From Bacillota bacterium (lineage in GTDB: Bacteria; Bacillota; Clostridia; Peptostreptococcales; Anaerovoracaceae), in assembly GCA_017936025.1 (NCBI GenBank), contig JAGBGL010000137.1:1-13761 (forward strand): a DNA stretch of 13,761 bases, read 5' to 3'. Shown piece by piece: positions 4,974-12,342 of this stretch (its first letter is position 1; every line of letters begins with the position of its first letter). A program made the position numbers and the translations under genes. The notes beneath the pieces were generated by a model that saw nothing but the letters and a program-made list of their open reading frames with translations, did not search any database and was not told the origin of the DNA.

Positions 4974-5987
4974 ATGGAATACATAAATAAGAAAATAAAA
5001 TATCCTTTGTATAGCTCCCGGGCCTTCGACATGTATTTTCATGGAATGGATATTGGCGTCCTGGACATTGAAACTACAGGCCTGAGCCCTAAAAACAGCG
5101 CCTTCATCCTCGGCGGTCTTGTTACCCCTGAGGAAGACGGCCTTAATGCAGAGCAGTTCTTTGCAGAATCTCCAGCCCATGAACACGAAACACTCTCTGA
5201 ATTCTGGAAAACTGCTTCATCTAAAGATATACTTATCACATTCAACGGCCAGCATTTCGATCTGCCTTTTATGAAAGAACGCGCCGGCGGAATGATCGAC
5301 AGCTTCCCGTATCACCTGGATCTGTATCAGGTGGTAAAAAAATTTTCGCCGATCAGAAAATTTCTGCCCAACCTTAAACAGAAGACGATAGAAGATTTTC
5401 TGGGACTGTGGCAATACAGGAAAGATGAGATTTCCGGCGGAGAAAGTGTGGAGCTCTACTACAGATATCTGAATGGGAAAAATCAGGATATAAAGGAAAA
5501 AATTCTCCTTCACAATCATGACGATATCGTTCAGCTGTACAGGCTGCTGAAAGTCCTTGAAAAAACTGAAATCCATAAGGCAATGTTCCATATGGGTTTT
5601 CCGGTAAAATCACCTGCACCCGCAGCGCCATACCTTATAATCGAAAAAATAGATATAAAATCCGATCAGCTCAGAATCACCGGCCGGCAGCACCGTGACC
5701 CGGCTGAATATCAGGCTTATGAATATAACGGCAATATGTGCTTTATAAATTTCAACAAAGCAGATCTCAGATTCTCTATCGATATGCCGCTGATATCTCA
5801 TTCGGAAATGACCCTGCTGGACCTGGAAGCCTTTGGCTTTGCCGGCAGCGAACTGGATAAATACCCTGCCTGTCAGGAAGGCTTTCTGATTCTTGAGGAC
5901 CGGGGTGAAACAAATTATTTGGAAATCAATCACTTTGTTAAATTGCTCATAGAAAGGATGATAAAACAATGGATTACAGACAGATAG
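4974..5987 (+). CDS. RNase H-like (YprB family) predicted 3'-5' exonuclease with unknown C-terminal part
   Basis: The N-terminal 200 residues form a DEDD-type exonuclease domain of the RNase_H_2/YprB family: Asp31 and Glu33 in GVLDIETTGLSP, Asp96 in ITFNGQHFDLPFMK, and a last acidic residue at Asp183/Asp184 in LLHNHDDIVQLYRLL. These four acids would bind two metal ions. Residues about 205-337 have no motif I recognise and may be a substrate-binding or partner domain; I see no helicase fusion. Start ATG 4974 follows AGAGGAGGT. The end overlaps proA by 19 nt, so the two are co-transcribed and probably coupled. The substrate is unknown; DNA repair or RNA turnover are both possible. No signal peptide or membrane segment is visible. 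Confidence 0.8.
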   Translation: MEYINKKIKYPLYSSRAFDMYFHGMDIGVLDIETTGLSPKNSAFILGGLVTPEEDGLNAEQFFAESPAHEHETLSEFWKTASSKDILITFNGQHFDLPFMKERAGGMIDSFPYHLDLYQVVKKFSPIRKFLPNLKQKTIEDFLGLWQYRKDEISGGESVELYYRYLNGKNQDIKEKILLHNHDDIVQLYRLLKVLEKTEIHKAMFHMGFPVKSPAPAAPYLIIEKIDIKSDQLRITGRQHRDPAEYQAYEYNGNMCFINFNKADLRFSIDMPLISHSEMTLLDLEAFGFAGSELDKYPACQEGFLILEDRGETNYLEINHFVKLLIERMIKQWITDR

Positions 5988-7243
5988 CCGCAAACGTAAA
6001 ATCCGACAGCTTTAAGATGGCATCCCTTCCGCGCGAAATCCGCGACGGAGCACTGAACGCCATAATCAGCGAACTCGATGCATGCAGAGACGAGATTTTT
6101 GCTGCAAACAGAGCAGATCTGGAAAAAGCTGCAGAAGACAATCTGCCTGCACCTATACAGAATCGCCTGAAGTTCGATGACCACAAGCTGGATGACTGTA
6201 TCAGCGGAATCAAAGGCCTTGCCGCAATGGAAGACCCCCTCTTCAGACAGCTTCTGAAAAGACAGCTGGACGAAGGACTTACTCTGGTAAAAACGACATG
6301 CCCTATCGGCGTTATCGGTGTTATTTTTGAATCCCGCCCGGATGCACTCGTCCAGATATCTTCACTGTGCATCAAAAGCGGTAACTGTGCGATTTTAAAA
6401 GGCGGAAGCGAAGCCGCAAAAACAAACCGCATTCTTTTCGATACTATTTACAGAGCAGGAATCGCAGCAGGGCTTCCTGAAGGATTCATCACCCTGATTG
6501 AAGACCGCGCAGGCATCAGCGAACTGCTGAAATGTCATGAATCAGTAGATCTGATCATCCCTAGAGGATCTAATGAATTTGTTCAGTACATCATGGCAAA
6601 TTCCAAAATTCCTGTTATGGGCCATGCTGACGGTGTATGTCACATTTACGTAGACGAAGCGGCCGACCTTGATAAAGCTCTGCCGATCGTTGTCGATTCC
6701 AAGACTCAGTATGTGGCTGCCTGCAATACCGCAGAAACTCTGCTTGTAAACCGTAACGCTGCAGACAGATTCCTGCCGGCCCTTGCAGAAGCCGCAAAAG
6801 ATAAAATCACTTTCCGCGGCGATGAGACTTCCCGCAGCATCATGAACTGCGAGGCTGCAACAGACGAAGATTATGAAACTGAATATCTCGATTACATTCT
6901 CACCGTAAAAATCGTAGATACTATAGACGAAGCCATCTCACACATCAACCTTTACGGATCCCACCACACAGACTGTATCATTACAGAAGACGCGGATGCC
7001 GCAGCTTACTTCATGGCAAATGTGGACTCCGCAGGAGTATATCAGAACTGCTCCACAAGATTTGCCGATGGATTCCGTTACGGTTTCGGGGCAGAAGTAG
7101 GCATCAGTACAGGAAAGCTCCACGCAAGAGGACCTGTCGGCCTCGATGGACTTGTAACTTACAAATACAAGCTGTTCGGAAACGGACACATCGTCGCAGA
7201 TTACGCTTCCGGTGCGCGTAGCTTTGATTTCAAGGACCTGTAG
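5969..7243 (+). CDS. proA: Glutamate-5-semialdehyde dehydrogenase (gamma-glutamyl phosphate reductase)
   Basis: Second step of proline synthesis: NADPH-dependent reduction of gamma-glutamyl phosphate to glutamate 5-semialdehyde, which cyclises to the ProC substrate. The 424 residues are full length. Recognisable are PIGVIGVIFESRPDALVQ (112-129), the cofactor-site LKGGSEAAKTN, VDLIIPRGSNEFV, and the catalytic Cys252 in TQYVAACNTAETLLV; the C-terminal GFGAEVGISTGKLHARGPVGL is typical. ATG 5969 lies inside the end of the exonuclease gene, with AAAGGATGAT upstream. The partner genes proB and proC are on the opposite strand 1.7 kb away, so the pathway is split between two promoters. Confidence 0.97.
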   Translation: MDYRQIAANVKSDSFKMASLPREIRDGALNAIISELDACRDEIFAANRADLEKAAEDNLPAPIQNRLKFDDHKLDDCISGIKGLAAMEDPLFRQLLKRQLDEGLTLVKTTCPIGVIGVIFESRPDALVQISSLCIKSGNCAILKGGSEAAKTNRILFDTIYRAGIAAGLPEGFITLIEDRAGISELLKCHESVDLIIPRGSNEFVQYIMANSKIPVMGHADGVCHIYVDEAADLDKALPIVVDSKTQYVAACNTAETLLVNRNAADRFLPALAEAAKDKITFRGDETSRSIMNCEAATDEDYETEYLDYILTVKIVDTIDEAISHINLYGSHHTDCIITEDADAAAYFMANVDSAGVYQNCSTRFADGFRYGFGAEVGISTGKLHARGPVGLDGLVTYKYKLFGNGHIVADYASGARSFDFKDL

Positions 7244-7258
7244 AAAGGGTTTTTTCAT

Positions 7259-8134
7259 ATGAGTTTTATCAAACGTATATTGTATGGCATACTCATCGGC
7301 ATAGCTTCTATCGCCCCGGGACTATCTGGCGGCACTATAGCTATCGCACTCGGTTTCTATGAAAATCTTGTAAGTGCTGTTGCCAACATATTTAAAAATT
7401 TCAGGAAGCATTTTTCATATCTGCTTCCATTCGGTATCGGAGCAGTTGTCAGTATAGCTGCCCTCTCCGTCGTCTTCGATTATATGTTTGCAGAATTCCC
7501 ACTGCCAACGAATCTTCTGTTCATCGGCTTTATTCTGGGAACACTGCCATTTATAAGGGCCCGCTTCAAAACAAGCCTGAACAGCAGCCGTGCTTCATGG
7601 AAGCACACAGCTGTAGGCATCCTGTTCCTGATAATAGTCATTATTCCTGTATTCACAGGAGGAACTGCCGAAACCGGGGCCGGTGCACTGACAGGAGAAA
7701 CCGGTACGCCTCTGATGTTCCTAATGATCGGCATGATCATTGCAGCCACACTGGTAATCCCCGGACTTTCCGGTACAATGATCCTGACATCGCTGGGCTT
7801 TTATAAACCTCTGCTTCACACAGCAAGCACCTTCGTAACTGCCGCAGTAACTATGGATATTACTTCTGCAGCAGCAATGATGACAAGCATCATACCACTG
7901 GGACTGGGGGTCCTGATGGGAGGTGTCCTGGTTGCGAAACTTCTGGATAAACTATTCAAAGTGATTCCTTCGTATATTTACGCTGCAGTGATCGGCCTGC
8001 TCTGTGCAACACCATTCGTTATGCTGGCAGGAATTACCGCTGCTGACATCTCCGCAGTAAATATCATTATCGGTATCGCAGCACTGGCTGCAGGACTCTT
8101 CTCCGGATGGAAACTGGGAGAAAAAGAACAGTAA
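7259..8134 (+). CDS. popT: DUF368 membrane protein, undecaprenyl-phosphate translocase PopT family
   Basis: A 291-residue polytopic membrane protein of the DUF368 family. Members have been shown to return undecaprenyl phosphate across the cytoplasmic membrane for reuse in wall polymer synthesis, in parallel with DedA-family proteins. Sequence support is the internal duplication: ASIAPGLSGGTIAIALGFYE near residues 16-35 and ATLVIPGLSGTMILTSLGFYK in the second half, each with the PGLSG re-entrant motif, and about eight hydrophobic segments. Start ATG 7259 is 15 bp after the proA stop with AAAGGG upstream, so it is the last gene of the exonuclease-proA-popT operon. Family call is firm; the gene name rests on family-level literature. 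Confidence 0.88.
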   Translation: MSFIKRILYGILIGIASIAPGLSGGTIAIALGFYENLVSAVANIFKNFRKHFSYLLPFGIGAVVSIAALSVVFDYMFAEFPLPTNLLFIGFILGTLPFIRARFKTSLNSSRASWKHTAVGILFLIIVIIPVFTGGTAETGAGALTGETGTPLMFLMIGMIIAATLVIPGLSGTMILTSLGFYKPLLHTASTFVTAAVTMDITSAAAMMTSIIPLGLGVLMGGVLVAKLLDKLFKVIPSYIYAAVIGLLCATPFVMLAGITAADISAVNIIIGIAALAAGLFSGWKLGEKEQ

Positions 8135-8154
8135 AAAAAGACCTTCAGGTCTTT
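8133..8154 (-). terminator. Second terminator of the regulator-gap operon
   Basis: A small hairpin AAAGACC / GGTCTTT with a 4-nt loop (8138-8154) is followed on the minus strand by a long U tract (A run 8133-8139). On the plus strand it has no U tract. It lies beyond the shared hairpin at 8162-8191, so it backs that one up for gap. Confidence 0.7.
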
Positions 8155-8161
8155 CATACAC

Positions 8162-8193
8162 AAAAGATGCGGCCCGAAAGCCGCATCTTTTTA
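8162..8193 (+). terminator. Terminator of exonuclease-proA-popT, shared with gap
   Basis: A GC-rich 12-bp stem AAAAGATGCGGC / GCCGCATCTTTT (8162-8173 / 8180-8191) with loop CCGAAA is followed by TTTTTATT on the plus strand. In the minus direction it is followed by four U, so it also serves gap. The operons converge here. Confidence 0.88.
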
Positions 8194-8210
8194 TTGCCTT
8201 TATTTTTCTG

Positions 8211-9227
8211 TTACAGTAATGTTGCCATATGTCCCAGAGTTCTTACCAGCTGAGATACATAACTCATTTCATTATCGTACCATGCAACGATACGAACTTC
8301 ATAGATTTTTGTTCCGCATCTCTGAGCCAGAGTCTGAGTTGCGTCGAACAGTGAGCCGTAGCTCATTCCGATAACGTCGCTGGAAACCAGCTCTTCTTCG
8401 GAATATCCGAAAGATTCTGTAGCCGCTTTTCTCATCGCTTCATTGATGCCTTCAGCTGTTACTGTTTCTGTATCATCTTTTAACGTTGCATCCAGGATAG
8501 TAATGGATCCTGTTGCAACAGGAACTCTCTGTGCAGAACCAATCAGCTTGCCATCCAGTTCCGGAATTACCAGACCGATAGCTTTTGCAGCGCCTGTGCT
8601 GTTAGGCACGATATTGATCGCACCTGCTCTTGCACGTCTGAAATCGCCCTTTTTGTGCGGACCGTCCAGAATCATCTGATCACCTGTATACGCATGGATA
8701 GTTGTCATAAAGCCTGTTCTCAGTTCTCTGTATTCATTCAGAACTTTTGCCATTGGTGCCAGACAGTTAGTTGTGCAGGAAGCTCCGGAAACAATATTAT
8801 CTTCTTTTTTCAGTGTTTCATGGTTAACACCGTAAACGATTGTTGGCAGGTCATTTCCTGCAGGAGCAGAAATCAGGACTTTCTTGGCACCTGCATCAAT
8901 ATGTGCCTGGGATTTTGCTTTGGAAGCAAAGAATCCTGTGCATTCCAGAACGATATCTACATCCAGCTCTCCCCAAGGCAGTTTTGCAGGATCAGATTCA
9001 CTGTAAATTCTGATTCTCTTTCCATCCACAGTGATAGATTCTTCATCATTTTCTACAGTATGACCTGCATAAGCTCCCTGTACACTGTCATATTTCAGCA
9101 GATATGCGAGCATATCCGGACTTGTTAAGTCATTGATAGCAACTACTTCATAGTCACTGTTTCCAAACACTTTTCTAAAGCTCAGTCTTCCGATTCTTCC
9201 GAATCCGTTAATTGCAATTCTAATCAT
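8211..9227 (-). CDS. gap: NAD-dependent glyceraldehyde-3-phosphate dehydrogenase
   Basis: Glycolytic enzyme oxidising glyceraldehyde 3-phosphate to 1,3-bisphosphoglycerate with NAD. The 338 residues are full length. The Rossmann start MIRIAINGFGRIGRLSFRK, Asp33 in AINDLT at the adenosine-ribose position (NAD preference), catalytic Cys151 in SGASCTTNCLAP, His178 in TTIHAYTGDQ, and WYDNEMSY near the end are all present. ATG 9227 overlaps the regulator stop in an ATGA arrangement, with GGAGGAAG inside the regulator end, so translation is coupled. No pgk, tpi or other glycolytic gene follows; terminators close the operon at 8191-8133. Regulation probably comes from the upstream DeoR-family gene. 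Confidence 0.98.
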   Translation of the reverse strand: MIRIAINGFGRIGRLSFRKVFGNSDYEVVAINDLTSPDMLAYLLKYDSVQGAYAGHTVENDEESITVDGKRIRIYSESDPAKLPWGELDVDIVLECTGFFASKAKSQAHIDAGAKKVLISAPAGNDLPTIVYGVNHETLKKEDNIVSGASCTTNCLAPMAKVLNEYRELRTGFMTTIHAYTGDQMILDGPHKKGDFRRARAGAINIVPNSTGAAKAIGLVIPELDGKLIGSAQRVPVATGSITILDATLKDDTETVTAEGINEAMRKAATESFGYSEEELVSSDVIGMSYGSLFDATQTLAQRCGTKIYEVRIVAWYDNEMSYVSQLVRTLGHMATLL

Positions 9228-9991
9228 TTTCTTCCTCCGTATTCTAAGTCAACCTCTTTGATTGATGTATATTGACGATATTGAGGGTTTTCAGCCCTGT
9301 TCGTTACGATAGACGCATCCTCTATGCCCGCAAAGGTCACTGATGAAACACGTCCGAACTTCTCGTGGTCCACCAGCACATAAGATACATGTGAACGTCT
9401 GATAGCTTCCGCCTTTATTGCCGCCTCACTGATATCCGGTGTTGTGAATCCTCTTTCTATGTCAACACCATTGGCACCCATAAAGCACTTTGTAAAATTA
9501 TACTGCTTTATAGACTCGATCGCTGCGGAACCTACAGCTGCCTCTGTCATAGGTCTTAACGATCCGCCGATTATAAAAACATTAAAACCCTTCTGCACCA
9601 GTTTCTGCGCATGCACGATCCCATTCGTAACATAAGTTACATTCCTGTTCTCGATATAATCGATCATCTTTTCCGTAGTAGTCCCTGCATCAATGAAAAC
9701 AAAATCATTATCGCTGATAAGTGTTGCTGCATACTGCGCGATACGGTCTTTTTCTTTTACATTCAGCAGAACTCTCTCCGCCACGTCCGTAACCTCAGAT
9801 GCGATATTACCTGTTATTGAAACAGCTCCGCCGAACACTCTTTTAAGAAGCCCCAGGTTATCCAGTTCATTTATGTCGCGTCTGATCGTAGATTCACTGG
9901 CACCCAGTTCCTTAGCAAGAGTATTGACCTTTACCGCATGTTTTATCTTCAATTGTTCAAGAATTTTTTCATGTCTTTCCTGATGTAACAC
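9224..9991 (-). CDS. DeoR-family transcriptional regulator, probable gap repressor
   Basis: A 255-residue DeoR-family regulator. The winged helix-turn-helix is at about 6-56 (VNTLAKELGASESTIRRDIN ... LKRVFGGA). The C-terminal sugar-phosphate sensor (DeoRC) shows FIDAGTTTEKM (99-109), VTNGIVHA, GGSLRPMTEAAVG and GANGVDIERGFTTPD. Members usually repress and respond to a phosphorylated sugar. The start is GTG 9991 with GGGGGTG 5-6 nt upstream. The gene overlaps gap by 4 bp and shares its promoter, which carries three adjacent 10-bp repeats, a plausible self-binding site. The usual B. subtilis gap regulator, CggR, belongs to a different family (SorC). The effector cannot be read from the sequence. 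Confidence 0.9.
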   Translation of the reverse strand: MLHQERHEKILEQLKIKHAVKVNTLAKELGASESTIRRDINELDNLGLLKRVFGGAVSITGNIASEVTDVAERVLLNVKEKDRIAQYAATLISDNDFVFIDAGTTTEKMIDYIENRNVTYVTNGIVHAQKLVQKGFNVFIIGGSLRPMTEAAVGSAAIESIKQYNFTKCFMGANGVDIERGFTTPDISEAAIKAEAIRRSHVSYVLVDHEKFGRVSSVTFAGIEDASIVTNRAENPQYRQYTSIKEVDLEYGGRK

Positions 9992-10013
9992 AAATACACC
10001 CCCTATTATCTAT

Positions 10014-10041
10014 AGAATAGCACAAAGTCAGCCAAAGTCAA
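10014..10041 (-). promoter_or_regulatory. Sigma-A promoter of the regulator-gap operon
   Basis: On the minus strand, TTGACT (10036-10041) and TATTCT (10014-10019) are 16 bp apart, and TGn precedes the -10. Transcription should start near 10007, leaving a leader of roughly 16 nt before GTG 9991. Confidence 0.7.
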
Positions 10042-10052
10042 TCAAAACTCGT
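10023..10052. repeat. Three adjacent 10-bp direct repeats, likely DeoR-family operator
   Basis: CAAAGTCAGC (10023-10032), CAAAGTCAAT (10033-10042) and CAAAACTCGT (10043-10052) follow each other without gaps on the plus strand. They cover the -35 and part of the spacer of the regulator-gap promoter. The lactococcal DeoR-family regulator FruR is known to need four adjacent 10-bp direct repeats, so the arrangement fits this class. Confidence 0.6.
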
Positions 10053-10093
10053 CATTTATTGCCAATATATGCTCGATTGTGCTGATTTATGCC

Positions 10094-10109
10094 AATTGTG
10101 TACACAATT
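10094..10109. promoter_or_regulatory. 16-bp perfect palindrome between divergent promoters
   Basis: AATTGTGTACACAATT is fully self-complementary and lies 8 bp upstream of the -35 of the phosphodiesterase gene, centred near -52 from its predicted start. Upstream there is a direct repeat ATTTATTGCCAAT (10054-10066) / ATTTATGCCAAT (10085-10096), about 30 bp apart, whose second copy runs into the palindrome. The binding protein is unknown. Confidence 0.55.
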
Positions 10110-10117
10110 ATACGCAC

Positions 10118-10146
10118 TTGAATTTATTAAAACATAACAATATAAT
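10118..10146 (+). promoter_or_regulatory. Sigma-A promoter of the phosphodiesterase gene
   Basis: TTGAAT (10118-10123) and a perfect TATAAT (10141-10146) are 17 bp apart. Transcription should start near 10153, which favours the ATG at 10175 over the one at 10160. Confidence 0.8.
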
Positions 10147-10174
10147 ATAAGAAAAAAGGATGAGGACAATTATT

Positions 10175-12034
10175 ATGGATCAAACCCGAACATCTAACAT
10201 AAATATGATCAGCAATGCCCTGCTCACCTTCCTGAAGGTACTTCCGGCACTGCTTATCTTTGAAACAGTATACAAGCTTCTCTGTGAGCTGATTTTTCAG
10301 CCCGCCCTCAGGCACATACTTCAGGGTGCACTGAATATAACCGGATACCGTCTTGCATTCAATGGAGACATCGCCGGGTTCCTCACAAATATTCCCGGAC
10401 TGATCGGTGCAGTCATAATCTGCATACTGGCAGCAGTTCTGGCATATTTTGAATTTGCTGTCCTGATTGTGATGATATACAAGCATTACCAGAACACACC
10501 GGTTCACATCACTCAGGCAATGAAGCTGGCGCTCACAACATTCCGCAGCCTCAAAGGGCTCGGGTTTATCGGCTTTGCTGTATACTCTCTCGGATTGCTC
10601 CCATTCATAAAGTTCGGATACGCTCCATCGATCCTTCCATCTGTTGCAATTCCTAATTTTATCACCGGCGAGCTCTATAAGACATTTTTCGGAAGCGTCC
10701 TGATCGTAGTCGTATACTTCATTTTGTATGTGCTGTTTTTTGCAGCAGCCTTCGTACTCCCGACAATGGTGCTGAGACGACTAAAGTTCGGCCGTTCCTG
10801 CAGAGCTAGCCTCGCATCCATACTGTCACTGAAACCAAAGCAGGCCGTTCCTCTGATCGTGCTGTTTCTCCTCTGGTGCGTACTGCTGGTATTCCCGGGC
10901 ATCCTACCGACATATTATGCCGGCATCACAGATGCTTCCCTCGCAGAAATCCTTGGAAGCTTCTTCATTTCATGGCGCGGAATGCTTCATTTCCTGCTGG
11001 TAGAAGGACTGAAAATATGCCTTACGATCCTTATTTTTACATTTGTCACAGCTGTTTATCTCAGCAGCGGCGGCAAAGTCAATATGCATGACAATGCCAC
11101 TCCGAATCTGGACCGCAGTCTGAAGGCCACTCAGGGAATACTTGCTAAAACCTATAATATCATTAAAAAAGCCCTGACTTCTCTTGGCGCGGTGATCAGC
11201 AGTATTCCTTTATATCAGCGTCACAGAAAACTGATCTGGGGCATCATTGCAGTGCTGATTTTCCTTGCGGCTTTCAGTACGCTCTATTCACAGCCGGTGA
11301 CATACGATCAGGTCGTTGTCGGCCACCGCGGAAGCCAGTCAGCTCCGGAAAACACACTAAAAGCCATCGATGGCGCGATAGAAGCTGATGCTGATTATGC
11401 TGAAGTCGACATTTTATTATCTAAAGACGGTATCCCGATGGTGATCCATGACGATGATCTCAAGCGTCTGACCGGAGAAAATGTGAAGATATATGATCTC
11501 ACGGCCAAGCAGCTGAAAAAACTGACGGTAACGCAAAACGGCAAAACCGGTAAAATTTCCACTTTAGACGAAGTCATCGACCACTGCCGCGGCAAAATAG
11601 ACCTGCTGATAGAACTGAAACTGCACGGGCACGAATCCCGCGATCTGGTTTCAACAGTCATTAAAGTAGTGGAAGAAAATCACTTCCAGAAAAACTGTGA
11701 AATCATGTCACTGGAATACAGCCTGGTAGAACAGATGAAAACAAATCATCCTGAATACAAAGTTGGCTACTGCGTATACACAAACCTCGGCAATGCCGAA
11801 TTTTCTTCTCTGCGTGAGCTCAATATCGACTTTCTCATAATCGAGGAAAACATGGCTTCCAAAAGCTTTATTTCCAAATGTAACAGCGCATGGCTCCCTG
11901 TATATGTGTGGACACTCAACACACGCGAAGCAATGGATTCCTGCCTGATCCAGGGTGCATCAGGAATCATAACAGACAATCCTGAAATGGGAAGGCAGGC
12001 AGTAGATGACTATATAAAAAGTACCGGAAAGTAA
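10175..12034 (+). CDS. Membrane-anchored glycerophosphodiester phosphodiesterase
   Basis: A two-part protein of 619 residues. Residues 1 to about 300 form a polytopic membrane domain of the GPDPase_memb type with around six hydrophobic segments. A last segment at about 353-371 leads into a C-terminal GDPD TIM-barrel domain from about 380: His384-Arg385 (VVGHRGSQSAPENT), Glu410 and Asp412 (AEVDILLSKDG), His425 (MVIHDDDLKR), Glu480 and Lys482 (LLIELKLHG), and the end VYVWTLN ... GASGIITDNP. This family hydrolyses glycerophosphodiesters to glycerol 3-phosphate and an alcohol; the barrel after a final membrane segment is probably extracellular and might act on lipid head groups or teichoic-acid-like polymers. 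ATG 10175 is chosen because GAGG lies 9 nt upstream and the promoter leaves only about 7 nt before ATG 10160. Monocistronic, with its own terminator. Confidence 0.88.
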   Translation: MDQTRTSNINMISNALLTFLKVLPALLIFETVYKLLCELIFQPALRHILQGALNITGYRLAFNGDIAGFLTNIPGLIGAVIICILAAVLAYFEFAVLIVMIYKHYQNTPVHITQAMKLALTTFRSLKGLGFIGFAVYSLGLLPFIKFGYAPSILPSVAIPNFITGELYKTFFGSVLIVVVYFILYVLFFAAAFVLPTMVLRRLKFGRSCRASLASILSLKPKQAVPLIVLFLLWCVLLVFPGILPTYYAGITDASLAEILGSFFISWRGMLHFLLVEGLKICLTILIFTFVTAVYLSSGGKVNMHDNATPNLDRSLKATQGILAKTYNIIKKALTSLGAVISSIPLYQRHRKLIWGIIAVLIFLAAFSTLYSQPVTYDQVVVGHRGSQSAPENTLKAIDGAIEADADYAEVDILLSKDGIPMVIHDDDLKRLTGENVKIYDLTAKQLKKLTVTQNGKTGKISTLDEVIDHCRGKIDLLIELKLHGHESRDLVSTVIKVVEENHFQKNCEIMSLEYSLVEQMKTNHPEYKVGYCVYTNLGNAEFSSLRELNIDFLIIEENMASKSFISKCNSAWLPVYVWTLNTREAMDSCLIQGASGIITDNPEMGRQAVDDYIKSTGK

Positions 12035-12040
12035 TCATAA

Positions 12041-12068
12041 AACACGGCAAAAATTTGCCGTGTTTTTT
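12041..12068 (+). terminator. Terminator of the phosphodiesterase gene
   Basis: A hairpin AACACGGCAAA / TTTGCCGTGTT (12041-12051 / 12054-12064) runs into TTTTTT, 6 bp after the stop codon. Confidence 0.88.
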
Positions 12069-12082
12069 ATAAAATAAAAGTA

Positions 12083-12111
12083 TTGATTTAATTTTCAAGT
12101 AGTAGTATAAT
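12083..12111 (+). promoter_or_regulatory. Promoter of the tRNA-Ala/tRNA-Leu unit
   Basis: TTGATT (12083-12088) and a perfect TATAAT (12106-12111) are 17 bp apart, about 19 bp before the first tRNA base. Confidence 0.82.
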
Positions 12112-12130
12112 CAACGAGTACACAGTATGT

Positions 12131-12206
12131 GGGGAATTAGCTCAGCTGGGAGAGCACCTGCCTTGCACGCAGGGGGTCAAGGGTTCGAATCCCTTATTCT
12201 CCACCA
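12131..12206 (+). tRNA. tRNA-Ala (anticodon UGC)
   Basis: The 76-nt cloverleaf has acceptor GGGGAAT (12131-12137) pairing with ATTCTCC (12196-12202), including the alanine identity pair G3:U70. The anticodon stem CCTGC/GCAGG encloses the loop CTTGCAC, with anticodon TGC at 12164-12166. The T arm GGGTTCGAATCCC is present, the discriminator is A, and CCA is encoded. Confidence 0.98.
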
Positions 12207-12227
12207 TTTTTTTTGCAAAAAAAACAT

Positions 12228-12311
12228 GCGGTTGTGGCGGAATTGGCAGACGCACTAGATTTAGGTTCTAGCGCCGACGGTGTGCAGGTTCGAGTCCTGT
12301 CAACCGCACCA
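12228..12311 (+). tRNA. tRNA-Leu (anticodon UAG)
   Basis: The 84-nt class II tRNA has acceptor GCGGTTG / CAACCGC. The anticodon stem CTAGA/TCTAG encloses the loop TTTAGGT, with anticodon TAG at 12262-12264. A long variable arm (CGCCGACGGTG region), the T arm CAGGTTCGAGTCCTG and encoded CCA are present. It lies 21 bp after tRNA-Ala and is co-transcribed with it. Confidence 0.98.
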
Positions 12312-12342
12312 AAAAACAGATGGGAAATCCCATCTGTTTTTT
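12311..12342. terminator. Bidirectional terminator between the tRNAs and the YibE/F gene
   Basis: A perfect stem AAAAAACAGATGGG / CCCATCTGTTTTTT with a 4-nt AAAT loop (12311-12342) has T runs on both strands. It overlaps the encoded CCA of tRNA-Leu by one base and the stop codon of the minus-strand gene (12341-12343) by two. Confidence 0.88.

Noticed and set aside
4799..5032. Minus-strand open frame of 77 codons over the small-RNA region
   Set aside because: It spans a perfect intrinsic terminator and an extended -10 promoter of the opposite strand and has no recognisable protein features.
10094..10109. Palindrome as a Rex or Crp/Fnr site controlling gap
   Set aside because: The TGTG and CACA half-sites are 2 bp apart; Rex and Crp-type sites need about 6-8 bp between such halves.
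12131..12311. Mobile-element attachment site at the tRNA pair
   Set aside because: No integrase next to the tRNAs and no direct repeat of a tRNA 3' end was seen elsewhere in the window; the XerD-like gene is 11 kb away in a conserved locus.
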